Below are positions 52,036-61,614 of a stretch of 64,000 bases of DNA, piece by piece. A program made the translations under genes and the position numbers. This stretch comes from Sphingomonas changnyeongensis. Its GTDB lineage: Bacteria; Pseudomonadota; Alphaproteobacteria; Sphingomonadales; Sphingomonadaceae. Each line of letters opens with the position of its first letter. Position 1 is the first letter of the stretch. Below the pieces are notes generated by a model, which made no database searches, had not been told where the DNA came from, and saw nothing but the letters and a program-made list of their open reading frames with translations. The stretch is from assembly GCF_009913435.1 (NCBI RefSeq), contig NZ_CP047895.1, positions 938,501-1,002,500 on the forward strand, given 5' to 3'.

Positions 52036-53640
52036 CTAGCGGCCGGTTGGCGGTTTTGCGGGTCCAGCGCCTTGCTGCGGATCGCAACGATAGAGCAGCC
52101 GTTCATTGGGCGCGGGCGGCAGCACGTCGCGGATCGCGGTCGCGAGGGTCGCGACCATGCCCACCGTTTCGGGGCTGCAGGCGCGCGCCGGGTAGCGGGC
52201 GGCGAGCGCGCGCGCCGCCGCTGCCTGATCGGCCGACAGCAAATAGCGTTCGATCCGGTACTGGCCGGTCGCGGGATCAAAGCTGCTGATATCGGCCGCC
52301 GCCTGGCCCGCGGGCAGATCGGCGCGCAGCCATGTGCCCTCGACCTCGGCGAACTGGCTGCGCCCGTCGGCACAGCCGGTTCCGCTCCAGTCGAGCGCGA
52401 AATCGGCCGGGTCTGAAATCGTCACCCGGCTGCGGGCCAGATCGAGCCGGCACTGGCGCGGCCCGGTGCCGCCGGGCATCGCGGCGGCGCGGGCCGGCGG
52501 CGCGGCGGCGCGGCGTTCGGCGGCCAGCCGCGCATCGACCTCGTCGAAATCGGGCCGCGTGCCCCAGGCGATCGCCCCGCCGGCGAGCATCAGCCCCGTG
52601 CCGGCGAGCGTGGCGAGCGCCAGCCGCCGGTCGCGCCGCATCGCCAGCATCAGCGCCGCATTGGCCCCGAAGGTCGCAAAGGCCAGTGCCAGCATTGCAA
52701 CGCCGATCCGCGCCTCGCGCTCGGCGGCGATCCGGTCGCGGATCGTCTGGCGGCGGGCTTCGTCGCGGTCCTCCGCCGTGTCCGCCCGGTCGCGTTCGGC
52801 GGCCGCACGCTCGGCCTCCTCGCGCGCCAGCTGGTCGTCGAGCGCCGCCTGCTCGGTCGCCGACCGGCAGGCAATGGCGGTGGTGCGCGGCTTGACCCCG
52901 GCCTCGCGCAGAAAGGGCACCAGCTCGCGCGCCGACACGGCAAAGCCGAACACCGCGTCAATCCCTTCGGAGTTGCTGACGAAGCTGTTGATGCCGACCA
53001 CGCGGCCGCAGCTGTCGACCAGCGGGCCGCCGCTGTTGCCGCGCCCGATCGACGCGTCGTGGAGCACGGTGTCGAACCGCTGCGACGACGCGCCCGACGA
53101 CACCCGTCCCCAGCTTTTGACCGGGGCCTGGGGGGTGACAAAGCCTTCCGCCGACAGCTCGCGTGCCCGGTCGACCGAATAGGGATAGCCGACCGCCGCC
53201 ACCGCCGCCCCGTCGGGCACCGCCCCGGTCGCGATCGTCGCCGGCTCGACCCTGCCCTCGGTCAGCTGGATGAGCGCCAGGTCGCGGCGCGTGTCGATGG
53301 CGATCAGCCGGCCGGTGAAACGCTGGCGTCCCTCGGACGGCACGATGCCGATGATCGCCGTGCCCTCCGCCGCTTCGGCGAGCACATGGGCGTTGGTCAG
53401 GATGCGGTCCGGCGCGACGGCGACGCCGCTGCCCGTGCCGATGCCGCTCGGGCTGCCGCCCTCCAGCCCGACGACGACGACGCGCACGACGCTGCGGCTT
53501 GCCGCCTGCACATCGAGATTGTCCTGCGCCCGCGCCGGTGCGCCGGCGATCAGGCCGAGCAGGAGCGGGAGCAGGAGCGTGCGCATAAGGGCCGGGCGCA
53601 CCGCCCGCCACCCGCGCCGCCGGGGGAGCATCGTCGTCAC
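52036..53640 (-). CDS. Membrane-anchored trypsin-like serine protease
   Basis: A DegP/HtrA-like S1 peptidase of 534 residues. After the signal or anchor segment (about 19-39) come catalytic His in LTNAHVL, Asp in RRDLALIQL and Ser in GRGNSGGPL. A charged coiled coil (about 270-315, many E/R/A) leads to two transmembrane helices (about 318-355), then a C-terminal domain of about 160 residues with four Cys that I cannot assign. There is no PDZ domain. The GTG at 53640 or ATG at 53631 or 53586 may be the start. It follows a secreted hydrolase on the same strand. Confidence 0.82.
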   Translation of the reverse strand: MTTMLPRRRGWRAVRPALMRTLLLPLLLGLIAGAPARAQDNLDVQAASRSVVRVVVVGLEGGSPSGIGTGSGVAVAPDRILTNAHVLAEAAEGTAIIGIVPSEGRQRFTGRLIAIDTRRDLALIQLTEGRVEPATIATGAVPDGAAVAAVGYPYSVDRARELSAEGFVTPQAPVKSWGRVSSGASSQRFDTVLHDASIGRGNSGGPLVDSCGRVVGINSFVSNSEGIDAVFGFAVSARELVPFLREAGVKPRTTAIACRSATEQAALDDQLAREEAERAAAERDRADTAEDRDEARRQTIRDRIAAEREARIGVAMLALAFATFGANAALMLAMRRDRRLALATLAGTGLMLAGGAIAWGTRPDFDEVDARLAAERRAAAPPARAAAMPGGTGPRQCRLDLARSRVTISDPADFALDWSGTGCADGRSQFAEVEGTWLRADLPAGQAAADISSFDPATGQYRIERYLLSADQAAAARALAARYPARACSPETVGMVATLATAIRDVLPPAPNERLLYRCDPQQGAGPAKPPTGR

Positions 53641-53648
53641 CCGCGCCG

Positions 53649-54530
53649 TCAGTTGGCGAGGAACGCCTTTACGTCCTCGCGGAAGCGCTGCGGCTGATCG
53701 AGCATGATGAAGTGATAGCTGTCGGGCACCTGCACCAGCTTCACCCCGGCGATGCCGGCAAACTGGGTCTGGTAAAAGGCGTTCATCTGCGCGTCGGTGA
53801 TCGGCAGCTGCGGCGGCTTCACATACAGAACCGTGGTCGGCACGGCGATGCGCGCCAGTTCGGGGCGCAGATCGGTCAGCATCAGCTCGGCATAGGCGCT
53901 GGCGACGACGGCGGGGTCGCTCTTCTCGCTGTCCTCGATCGGGCCGGGGCGGGCGGCCTCGGTCTTGATCATCGTGGCAAGCGTCATCACCGCATTCTGG
54001 CGGCGCTGTTCGGGCGGGGCCTTGGCCATCTGCGCGGTGATCTGCTGCGCCATCGGCCGGATGCTCTCGACCGTCGCGGTCGGGCCGCCGATGAACGTGC
54101 CCATGAACGGCACCATGTCGACCACCATCAGCCGGCCGATCCGGCCGGAATGGCGTGACGCGACCATCATGCCGATCGTGCCGCCCATCGAATGGCCGAT
54201 GAGTGCGGGGGCGGTCAGCTTCTGCTCGGCGGCATAGCGGGCGACCTCATCGGCCACGCGCGCGACGACCTCGCCGCTCTGGTTGCCGCCCGCGGGCGTC
54301 CCGGCAAAGCCGCGCACCTGCACGAAATGATAGCGATAGCCGGGCAGCGCCGCCGTCAGGTCCGCCCAGATGCGCGGGCTGGACGTCAGGCCCGGCACCA
54401 GGATCACGTCCGGGCCGCTGCCGCTGACCGTCACGCTGATCCGGTCCGAGGCGAAATCGGCGGCTGCTGCCGGTGCGGCGATGCCCGCCATCATGGCGAC
54501 GGGGGCGAGGGCGGCAAACAGGTGGCGCAT
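53649..54530 (-). CDS. Secreted alpha/beta hydrolase
   Basis: A 293-residue exported hydrolase. The signal peptide runs to AAAAD near residue 24. The nucleophile elbow is GHSMGG, the oxyanion stretch VPGLTSS and the catalytic His in DSYHFIML. The canonical fold is complete. Substrate unknown; possibly an esterase or lactonase. It ends 8 bases before the protease gene start, so the two are probably cotranscribed. Confidence 0.88.
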   Translation of the reverse strand: MRHLFAALAPVAMMAGIAAPAAAADFASDRISVTVSGSGPDVILVPGLTSSPRIWADLTAALPGYRYHFVQVRGFAGTPAGGNQSGEVVARVADEVARYAAEQKLTAPALIGHSMGGTIGMMVASRHSGRIGRLMVVDMVPFMGTFIGGPTATVESIRPMAQQITAQMAKAPPEQRRQNAVMTLATMIKTEAARPGPIEDSEKSDPAVVASAYAELMLTDLRPELARIAVPTTVLYVKPPQLPITDAQMNAFYQTQFAGIAGVKLVQVPDSYHFIMLDQPQRFREDVKAFLAN

Positions 54531-54585
54531 TGTAGATCAGCCTTTTTCCAAGGGTTGCGCGCCCACTTCTAGGCCGGGAGCGGGG

Positions 54586-56754
54586 TCAAAGAAAGCTGTA
54601 TGGATCGACATCGACCGCGACCCGCACGCTCCCCGGCCAGTTCAGCCCGCCCAGCCAGCTGCGGATCATGCCCTGCAGGTCGGCGCTGCGCGGCGCATGG
54701 ACAAGCAGCCGGTGGCGGTGGCGGCCGCGCAGCATGGCGAGCGGCGCGGGGGCCGGCCCGAACACATGGATCTGGCCGTCATCGGGGGCGGCGCGGCCGA
54801 TCATCCGGGCGGTCTCGACGGCGGCATTGGCCTGTTCGGACGACACGATGATCGCCGCCATCCGGCCAAAGGGCGGCGCGCCCGCCAGCCGCCGCGCCTC
54901 GGTTTCGGCGGCATAGAAGCTGTCGGCATCGCCGCTGACCAGCGCCTGGATCACCGGGGCTGCCGGGTCATGGGTCTGGATGAACACCTGGCCGGGCTTG
55001 GCCCCGCGCCCGGCGCGGCCCGCGACCTGCGCGATCTGCTGGAACGTCCGCTCCGCCGCGCGCAGATCGCCGCCGGCCAGCCCCAGATCGGCATCGACCA
55101 CCCCGACCAGCGTCAGATCGGGGAAATGATAGCCCTTGGTGACGAGCTGGGTGCCGATCACCACCGCGATCTCGCCCGCCTCCATCCGCCGCACAAACTC
55201 CGCCGCCCGCGCCGGCGACCACAGCGTGTCCGACGTGACGATGGCGCGCGGCGCATCGGGAAACAGCGCCGCGACCTCGTCGGCGATGCGCTCGACGCCG
55301 GGGCCGCAGGCGACCAGACTGTCCTCGGCCTTGCATTCGGGGCAGATTGCGGGAGGCTGGGCGACCAGCCCGCAATGATGGCATTGCAGCCGGTGAACCA
55401 GCCGGTGCTCGACCAGCCAGGCGGTGCAGTTCGGGCACTGGAACCGGTGACCGCAGCTGCGGCACAGCGTCAGCGGCGCATAGCCGCGGCGGTTGAGGAA
55501 CAGCAGCGCCTGTTCGCCGCGCGCCAGCGTTTCCCCAAGCGCCGCGACCAGCGGCGGCGCCAGCCAGCTGCCGCGCGGCGGCGGCTGGGCGATCAGATCG
55601 ATCGCGGTGATCGCCGGCAGTTCGGCCCCGCCATGCCGGCCGGGCAGGCGCAGCTCCTGATACCGGCCCAGTTCGACCTGATGGCGCGTCTCGATGGCCG
55701 GGGTGGCGGACGCGAGGATCACCGGGATCGCTTCGAACCGGCCGCGCATCACCGCGACGTCGCGGGCGTGATAGGCCACGCCCTCTTCCTGTTTGAAGCT
55801 GGTCTCGTGCGCTTCATCGACGATGATCACGCCCAGATCGGCATAGGGCAGGAACAGGGCAGAACGCGCGCCGACCACGACCTGTGCCTGGCCCTCGGCG
55901 ATCGCCCGCCATGCCCGCCGCCGTTCCGACTGGCGCAGATCCGAATGCCAGGCGACCGGCATCACCCCAAACCGGGCGGCGAAGCGTTTGAGGAACGGCT
56001 CGGTCAGCGCGATTTCGGGCAGCAGGACCAGCGCCTGCCGCCCGGCGCGCAGCGCCGCCGCGATCGCCTCGAAATACACCTCGGTCTTGCCCGATCCGGT
56101 TACCCCGTCGAGCAGCACCGGCTGGAAGGCGCGGGCGTTGACGGCGGCGGCCAGCCGCCCGGCCGCGTCCGCCTGCACCGGTGACAGCAGCGGCGGCGCA
56201 TGATCGGGATCGGGGGCGGGATAGGGGGCGTCGAGCGCAACCTCGACCGGGCCGAGCGCACCGGCCTTGATCAGGCCGCGAATGACCGCGTCCGACACCT
56301 CGGCATGGGCGGCGAGTTCGCGCACCAGCCCCTGCCGGCCGGCCAGCCGGGCGAGCGCGCGTTCGCGCTGCGCGCTCAGCCGGTCGGGCACCGCGCCGGT
56401 CAGCCGGTATTCGAGCACCGTGCGCCCGCCATCCAGCGCCGAGGCGGAGGGCAGCGCCATGCGCAGCACGGCAGCCGGCGGGGCGAGATAATAATCGGCT
56501 GTCCATTCGATCAGCCGGCGCAGCTCGGGGCGCAGCGGCGGCGCATCGTGCCGCGCGATCAGGTTGCGCAGCCGGTTGTCGCCGACTTCGCCGGCCGAGG
56601 GCATGTGCTCGGCCTCCCACACCACCCCGGTCAGCTGGCGCGGCCCCAGCGGGGCGATGACGATCGTGCCCGGCGGCGCGGCCATGCCGGCCGGCACCCG
56701 GTAATCGAGCGGGCCAAGGGCGGCGTTGGTCAGGAGGATGCGGGCGCGGGACAT
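54586..56754 (-). CDS. priA: Primosomal replication protein N' (PriA helicase)
   Basis: The 3'-5' helicase that restarts stalled forks by loading DnaB. A 3'BD domain is N-terminal (LDYRVPAGM). Walker A GVTGSGKTEVY (about 222) and DEAHE (box II) precede eight zinc Cys (CRSCGHRFQCPNC and CHHCG...CPEC) and helicase motifs V/VI (GTQLVTKGYHFP, QVAGRAGRG). 722 residues is normal. It starts 75 bases from the ohr stop with a long hairpin between. Confidence 0.96.
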   Translation of the reverse strand: MSRARILLTNAALGPLDYRVPAGMAAPPGTIVIAPLGPRQLTGVVWEAEHMPSAGEVGDNRLRNLIARHDAPPLRPELRRLIEWTADYYLAPPAAVLRMALPSASALDGGRTVLEYRLTGAVPDRLSAQRERALARLAGRQGLVRELAAHAEVSDAVIRGLIKAGALGPVEVALDAPYPAPDPDHAPPLLSPVQADAAGRLAAAVNARAFQPVLLDGVTGSGKTEVYFEAIAAALRAGRQALVLLPEIALTEPFLKRFAARFGVMPVAWHSDLRQSERRRAWRAIAEGQAQVVVGARSALFLPYADLGVIIVDEAHETSFKQEEGVAYHARDVAVMRGRFEAIPVILASATPAIETRHQVELGRYQELRLPGRHGGAELPAITAIDLIAQPPPRGSWLAPPLVAALGETLARGEQALLFLNRRGYAPLTLCRSCGHRFQCPNCTAWLVEHRLVHRLQCHHCGLVAQPPAICPECKAEDSLVACGPGVERIADEVAALFPDAPRAIVTSDTLWSPARAAEFVRRMEAGEIAVVIGTQLVTKGYHFPDLTLVGVVDADLGLAGGDLRAAERTFQQIAQVAGRAGRGAKPGQVFIQTHDPAAPVIQALVSGDADSFYAAETEARRLAGAPPFGRMAAIIVSSEQANAAVETARMIGRAAPDDGQIHVFGPAPAPLAMLRGRHRHRLLVHAPRSADLQGMIRSWLGGLNWPGSVRVAVDVDPYSFL

Positions 56755-56771
56755 CGCCGCCCGGAGATAGC

Positions 56772-56804
56772 GCTGCGCGCGGCCGTTAAAAAGCCGCGCG
56801 CAGC
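56772..56804 (-). terminator. Hairpin between ohr and priA
   Basis: A perfect 12-bp stem (56772-56783 with 56793-56804) with a 9-base loop carrying five A on the plus strand. It sits just after the ohr stop on the minus strand, so it could end the ohr transcript, but no clear U tract follows the stem; confidence in termination is low. Confidence 0.4.
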
Positions 56805-56829
56805 AAAAGCGCCGGCGATCGTCGCCGGA

Positions 56830-57252
56830 TCAGACAACGGTCAGGCTGACCTCGACATTGCCGCGCGTGGCGTTGCTGTACGGGCAGACGCGGTGGGCGG
56901 CGGCGACCAGCGCCTCGGCGGCGGCGCGCTCCATGCCGGGCAGGGTGACCGACAGCGCGACCGTCAGGCCAAAACCTTCGCCCGTCGCATGGGGACCGAT
57001 GCCGACGCTGGCGGCGACCGCCGCATCCCCGGCAACGGCGATCCCCTGCTGCTGGGCGACGAAGCGGGTCGCGCTCAGGAAACAGGCGGCATAGCCGGCG
57101 GCGAACAATTGTTCCGGATTGGTGCCGGCCCCGCCCTGACCGCCCAGCGCGCGCGGCGTGTCGAGCCGGACGTCGAGCGCGCCATCGTCGCTGCGCGCGC
57201 TGCCGGTGCGGCCGCCGGTGGCGCTGGCATGGGCGGTGTAGAGGATGGTCAT
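56830..57252 (-). CDS. ohr: Organic hydroperoxide resistance protein Ohr
   Basis: A 140-residue thiol peroxidase that reduces organic and lipid hydroperoxides. The reactive Cys57 (YAACFLSA) and resolving Cys123 (HRVCPYSNATRGN) are those of Ohr rather than OsmC; the internal NPEQLFAAGY is also typical. AAGGAG precedes the ATG at 57252. It is divergent from ohrR, with a palindromic operator between, and presumably induced when OhrR is oxidised. Confidence 0.96.
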   Translation of the reverse strand: MTILYTAHASATGGRTGSARSDDGALDVRLDTPRALGGQGGAGTNPEQLFAAGYAACFLSATRFVAQQQGIAVAGDAAVAASVGIGPHATGEGFGLTVALSVTLPGMERAAAEALVAAAHRVCPYSNATRGNVEVSLTVV

Positions 57253-57301
57253 GACGGTCTCCTTGGTTACGGGGGCGGGCTTCACTCCCACTGCATCCAA
57301 G

Positions 57302-57321
57302 ATATATCGTGCACGATATAT
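57302..57321. promoter_or_regulatory. Palindromic operator between ohr and ohrR
   Basis: A perfect 20-base palindrome (arms ATATATCGTG and CACGATATAT) in an otherwise GC-rich divergent region of 153 bases. MarR-type OhrR proteins bind AT-rich palindromes of this kind at ohr promoters; binding here is inferred from position. Confidence 0.8.
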
Positions 57322-57405
57322 TTCAAGGCGTGCCCGCCGGCTGTGCCCTGCCGCTGTGTTTTGCCCATTGCTCGCCAAGCCGGGCGGGCGGCGATAGCAT
57401 GGGGC

Positions 57406-57902
57406 ATGGCCGCATCCGAACCGTCCGATCCCGTCCCGCCCGCCGGCGATCCGGCGCGTGCCGCGCTCGCGCTCGACACCCAGCTGTGCTTTGCCGTCTA
57501 TTCAACCGCCCATGCGTTCAACCGGCTCTACAAGCCGCTGCTCGACCGGCTGGGGCTGACCTATCCGCAATATCTGGTGATGCTGGTGCTGTGGGCGGAG
57601 GATGACCAGACGGTCGGGGCGATCGGCGAGCGGCTGATGCTGGAGACGAGCACGCTTACCCCTTGCTCCAGCGGATGGAACGCGCCGGGCTGGTCATCCG
57701 GCGGCGCGGCACGGCCGATGGGCGGCAGGTGCGCGTGGCATTGACCGATGCCGGGCGCGCACTGGCGGACCGGGCCGGGCAGGTGCCGCTGCACATCTTT
57801 GCCGCGACCGGCTGCCCGGTCGACGAGCTGCAGGCGCTGCGCACCGCGCTCGGCCAGCTGCGCGACCGGCTGGTCGCCGCCGCGGATCTGCCGCCGGGCT
57901 GA
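57406..57902 (+). CDS. ohrR: OhrR-type MarR transcriptional repressor (one frameshift)
   Basis: A peroxide-sensing MarR regulator. The sensor Cys28 (DTQLCFAVYS) is the conserved reactive residue of OhrR; the wing helix follows with YPQYLVMLVLW and GLVIRRRG. The frame breaks in CCCC at 57659-57662; one added C joins ETSTLTP to LLQRMERAG and gives 165 residues. It is divergent from ohr and convergent with the hydroxylase gene downstream. Confidence 0.9.
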
Positions 57903-57937
57903 TCCGCGTGCCCGTGCCGTCGGGCCGGTTGATGCGC

Positions 57938-59233
57938 TCAATGTTCCTCGGGGAACGGGTCCATGCCGCTGGTGTCGGCGGCGGTGAAGAAGCGGTTGAT
58001 CAGCGCGCGTTCGCCCGCGCCGATATGGGGGTTCCACACGTCGAAGATCAGCACCGCGCGCAGCTGATCGCTGTCGTTCCACGCCTCATGCTCGATCGTG
58101 TCGTCAAAGGCGAAGGCCTGGCCCTCGACCCATTGCCGGGTCTCGCCGCCGACGCGAAAGCCGCAGCCTTCGGGGACGATCAGCGCCAGATGGACGATGG
58201 TGCGCGCATTGGTGACGCCGGTGTGCGGCGGGATGCGCGTTTTCGGGTGGAGCAGCGAGAAAAAGGCGGTCGGCGCGCGCCCGGCATGATCGGCCAGCGG
58301 CAGGCTGTCGAGCAGCGCCGCGGTTTCGGGGCAGCGGGCGCAATGATCGTCGACCCGTTTGCCGTGCCGCCACAGGAAATAGGCGCTCCACCGCTTCGAA
58401 TGGTCAAGCTCGCTCCATTTGCTCTCGGGATAGCCCGAGGGGAACTGGACATAGGGCGCAAAGCCGTCATCGCCGCGCGCCAGCAGGTCCTGCAGCTCGG
58501 CGCGGATCGCCGGGGCCGCCGCCTCCAGCCGCTCCATCCACGGGAAATGCGCGCGGTCGAAATATTCGTCGGCGGGCAGGAACGGGACATGCATGCCTGA
58601 GCATTCATTGGCATAGATCTGCCGGCGCCCGAGCATCCGGTCGACCGCCGCGCGCACCCGGCGCGTGTCGGCCGGGGGCAGGCCCTCAAACGCCTCGGCC
58701 ATCGCCGTGTCGATCACCGTGCCGAACGCGGTCTGGCGGGTGCGGGCAAAGTCCCGGCCATGGGCCAGCAGCGCGCCCAGATCGCCCGACAGCTGCCCTT
58801 CTGGTGGGGCCACGGCACTGGCCTGCCCGTAAAGCGCCGCCGCGCGGCTGTCCTCGCCGCGGCGTTCGGCAAGATGCGCCTTGCGCAGCAGCGCGACGAA
58901 ATGGCGCGCATCGATGGCGAGCACGCGGTCGAGCGCGTCCTGTTCGCCGGCATCGTCGCCCATGTCGCGCGACGCGCGGGCGACGTTCAGCCACAGGATC
59001 GGCTCGCCCGGATCGGCGGCCGCCGCCCGGGTGAACAGGACGTGCGCCGCCTGCGGCTCGCCCAGCCCCAGCCGGATCGTGCCGAGCGCGTTGAGCAGCC
59101 GGGGATCGCCCGGTGCCAGCGCCAGCGCCTCTTCCATCAGCCGTGCCGCCTCGTCGAGCTGCCGGGCCTGTTGCGCCTGCTGCGCCGCGCTCACCAGCCG
59201 GGCGACGCGGCCGTCCATCGTCATGCTTGCCAT
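57938..59233 (-). CDS. TPR protein with aspartyl/asparaginyl beta-hydroxylase domain
   Basis: A 431-residue Fe(II)/2-oxoglutarate-type oxygenase. The N-terminal 170 residues are tetratricopeptide-like repeats ([20 protein letters not shown] and following). The C-terminal domain has the metal His pair in [12 protein letters not shown] and TIEHEAWND, and the [10 protein letters not shown] strand with the 2-oxoglutarate Arg. Bacterial members of this layout occur in sphingomonads; substrate unknown. Three closely spaced ATGs (59233, 59224, 59218) leave the start uncertain. Confidence 0.85.
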   Translation of the reverse strand: MASMTMDGRVARLVSAAQQAQQARQLDEAARLMEEALALAPGDPRLLNALGTIRLGLGEPQAAHVLFTRAAAADPGEPILWLNVARASRDMGDDAGEQDALDRVLAIDARHFVALLRKAHLAERRGEDSRAAALYGQASAVAPPEGQLSGDLGALLAHGRDFARTRQTAFGTVIDTAMAEAFEGLPPADTRRVRAAVDRMLGRRQIYANECSGMHVPFLPADEYFDRAHFPWMERLEAAAPAIRAELQDLLARGDDGFAPYVQFPSGYPESKWSELDHSKRWSAYFLWRHGKRVDDHCARCPETAALLDSLPLADHAGRAPTAFFSLLHPKTRIPPHTGVTNARTIVHLALIVPEGCGFRVGGETRQWVEGQAFAFDDTIEHEAWNDSDQLRAVLIFDVWNPHIGAGERALINRFFTAADTSGMDPFPEEH

Positions 59234-59362
59234 GCCGTCACCATAATCGGGCGCGCGCGCCCGGCAATCGCTGTTGTGCGATCAGCCCTGCACGCAATCA
59301 TCCTTGTTCGCCGGGCCGGGCCGGGGCTATGGCCCGGCCAGCTCAGCAGCAGGATGCACCCC

Positions 59363-60016
59363 ATGAAATTCTTCGTCGATACCGCCGACACCGCCGACAT
59401 CCGCGAACTGGCCGAGACCGGCCTGCTCGACGGCGTGACCACCAACCCGTCGCTGATCCACAAGGCGGGACGCGATTTCCTCGACGTGGTGCGCGAGATC
59501 TGCGCGATCGTCCCCGGCCCGGTGTCGGCCGAAGTGGTCGCGCTCGACCATGACGGCATGATGCGCGAGGCCGATATCCTGCGCCGCATCGCCGATAATG
59601 TGACGGTGAAGGTGCCGCTGACGCTCGACGGGCTGAAGACGTGCCGCCGCCTGACCGAAGAGGGCACGATGGTGAACGTCACCCTGTGCTTTTCGGCCAA
59701 TCAGGCGCTGCTCGCCGCCAAGGCGGGGGCGACCTTCATCTCGCCCTTTGTCGGCCGTCACGACGATAACGGCTTTGACGGGATGCAGCTGATCTCCGAC
59801 ATCCGGCTGATCTACGACAATTACGGTTTCGACACCGAAATCCTGGTCGCGAGCGTCCGCCACCCGGTGCATGTGCTCGAATCCGCGCGCATCGGCGCGG
59901 ATGTGGCGACGATGCCGCCGTCGGTGATCCGCCAGCTCGTCCGCCATCCGCTGACCGACAAGGGCATTGAAGGCTTTCTGGCCGACTGGGCCAAGTCGGG
60001 CCAGACGATCGGCTGA
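59363..60016 (+). CDS. fsa: Fructose-6-phosphate aldolase / transaldolase-like protein
   Basis: A 217-residue small transaldolase-family enzyme (TalC/Fsa). The Schiff-base lysine is Lys83 in [18 protein letters not shown] (22-30), the SPFVGR segment and [12 protein letters not shown] are all typical. Length separates it from the larger TalB class. The distinction between fructose-6-phosphate aldolase and transaldolase activity cannot be made by eye. It is monocistronic, divergent from the hydroxylase gene. Confidence 0.93.
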   Translation: MKFFVDTADTADIRELAETGLLDGVTTNPSLIHKAGRDFLDVVREICAIVPGPVSAEVVALDHDGMMREADILRRIADNVTVKVPLTLDGLKTCRRLTEEGTMVNVTLCFSANQALLAAKAGATFISPFVGRHDDNGFDGMQLISDIRLIYDNYGFDTEILVASVRHPVHVLESARIGADVATMPPSVIRQLVRHPLTDKGIEGFLADWAKSGQTIG

Positions 60017-60130
60017 GACTTGTGGGCTTTGCTTCCGCAGTCGCTGAAGCGCGACTGTGGAAGCGGGCCGGGGCCGCGACATCAGCGCCTGGGGCTTGCG
60101 CGCCTTGGCCCGCACCCCAGGCTGTGCGGG

Positions 60131-61013
60131 ATGACCGACGCGCACCCCTTGCCGCTGCCTTTGCCGCGCATCTGCGGCGCGACCGGCGCCGGTCGGTCCA
60201 CACGGTGCGCGCCTATCAGGCGACGGCGGAGCGGCTGATCGGCTTTCTCGCCGGGCATCTGGGCGGTCCGGTCAGCGTTGCGGAGCTGGCGGCGCTGACC
60301 GCTGCCGATCTGCGCGCCTTTCTTGCGCTGCGGCGCGGCGACGGGATCGGCAATGCCTCGGCGGCGCGCGAACTGTCGGCGGTGCGCAGCTTCCTTCAGC
60401 ATCTGGGCATCGATCCGCCGCGGCTGCGCGGGCCGCGCGTCCGCCCCGGCGTGCCCCGGCCGGTCTCGCCCGACGAGGCGGTCGCGCTGGCCGGTGACGT
60501 GGCCGAGGCGCGGGGCGGCTGGACCGGCGCGCGCGATCTGGCCGTGCTGCTGCTGCTCTACGGGGCCGGACTGCGCATCGGGGAGGCGCTGGGCCTGACC
60601 GGGGCGGTGCTGCCGCTCGGGCCGACGATCGCGGTCACCGGCAAGCGCGGCAAGACGCGCATCGTGCCGCTGATCCCCCGGTGCGCGCGGCGATCGACGC
60701 CTATGTCGCCGCCTGTCCCTATCCGCCAGGGCGCGACCTGCCGCTGTTCCGGGGCGCGCGCGGCGGCCCGCTGGAGCCGTCGCAGCTCAGGCGCGCGGTG
60801 CGCGGCGCGCGTGCGCGGCTGGGGCTGGGGGAGCGGACGACGCCACATGCGCTGCGCCACAGCTTTGCCACCCATCTGCTCGGCCGGGGCGTCGATCTGC
60901 GCGCGCTTCAGGAACTGCTCGGCCATCAGAGCCTGAGTTCGACGCAGATCTACACCGCCGTCGATGCGGCGCACCTCATGGATGTGTATCGGAACGCGCA
61001 TCCGCGGGCGTGA
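60131..61013 (+). CDS. xerC: XerC-like tyrosine recombinase (two frameshifts)
   Basis: A site-specific recombinase for chromosome dimer resolution. The catalytic set is visible: Arg in [22 protein letters not shown] with the second Arg, His in LLGHQSLS, and the nucleophile Tyr in STQIYTAVD. Two single-base breaks interrupt it, in CCCC at 60145-60148 and CCCCC at 60675-60679. Adding one base at each gives [15 protein letters not shown] and a 294-residue product of usual size. A GTG at 60124 could avoid the first break. Its 3' end overlaps the convergent DedA gene by 38 bases. Confidence 0.85.
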
Positions 61014-61614
61014 CCGGGTGCCGCCGCCGCCATGTCGCCTGCCGCCAGACATAGGTGAGGACAACCAGCGCGATCACCGCGGTCGAAAGCGGGCCGATCA
61101 CCTGTTCGATCTGGCCGAAGCGGCGGCCGAGCAGATAGCCGGCGAGCGCCAGTGCCGCGCTCCACCCTGCCGTGCCGATCGTCGACCAGATCAGGAAGCC
61201 GCGCAGCCGCATGTTGAGCAGCCCGGCGGGCACCGACACGATCGAGCGGATCGTCGGCATCATCCGCCCGACGCCGACCAGCCAGCCGCCGAACCGCCCG
61301 AACAGCGCCTCTGCCTTTTCGACATCGTTCCAGTCCATCGTCAGCCAGCGGCCATGGCGTTCGATCAGCGGGCGGAACCGCGCCAGGCCGATCACCCGCG
61401 CCGCCGCATACCAGAAGAAATTGCCCAGCATCGCCCCGGCCGTGCCCGCCGCGATCACGCCCGGCAGGTGCATCGGCCCCTGCGCGGCGCGCAGCCCGGC
61501 GACCGGCATGATCACTTCCGACGGGATCGGCGGGAACACGGTTTCAAGGAACATCAGCAGCGCGACACCCAGATAGCCGCCCCGGTCGATCAGCTCGAAC
61601 ACCCAGTCGCTCAT
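60976..61614 (-). CDS. DedA family inner-membrane protein
   Basis: A 212-residue membrane protein with four to six hydrophobic helices. The family signature [14 protein letters not shown] (about 24-37) and [16 protein letters not shown] (about 120-135) are intact. Members flip polyprenyl phosphate or lipids and are needed for envelope homeostasis. Its ATG overlaps the gshB stop (ATGA), so it is cotranscribed after gshB. The C-terminal tail is Arg-rich and overlaps xerC's 3' end. Confidence 0.92.
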   Translation of the reverse strand: MSDWVFELIDRGGYLGVALLMFLETVFPPIPSEVIMPVAGLRAAQGPMHLPGVIAAGTAGAMLGNFFWYAAARVIGLARFRPLIERHGRWLTMDWNDVEKAEALFGRFGGWLVGVGRMMPTIRSIVSVPAGLLNMRLRGFLIWSTIGTAGWSAALALAGYLLGRRFGQIEQVIGPLSTAVIALVVLTYVWRQATWRRRHPVTPADARSDTHP

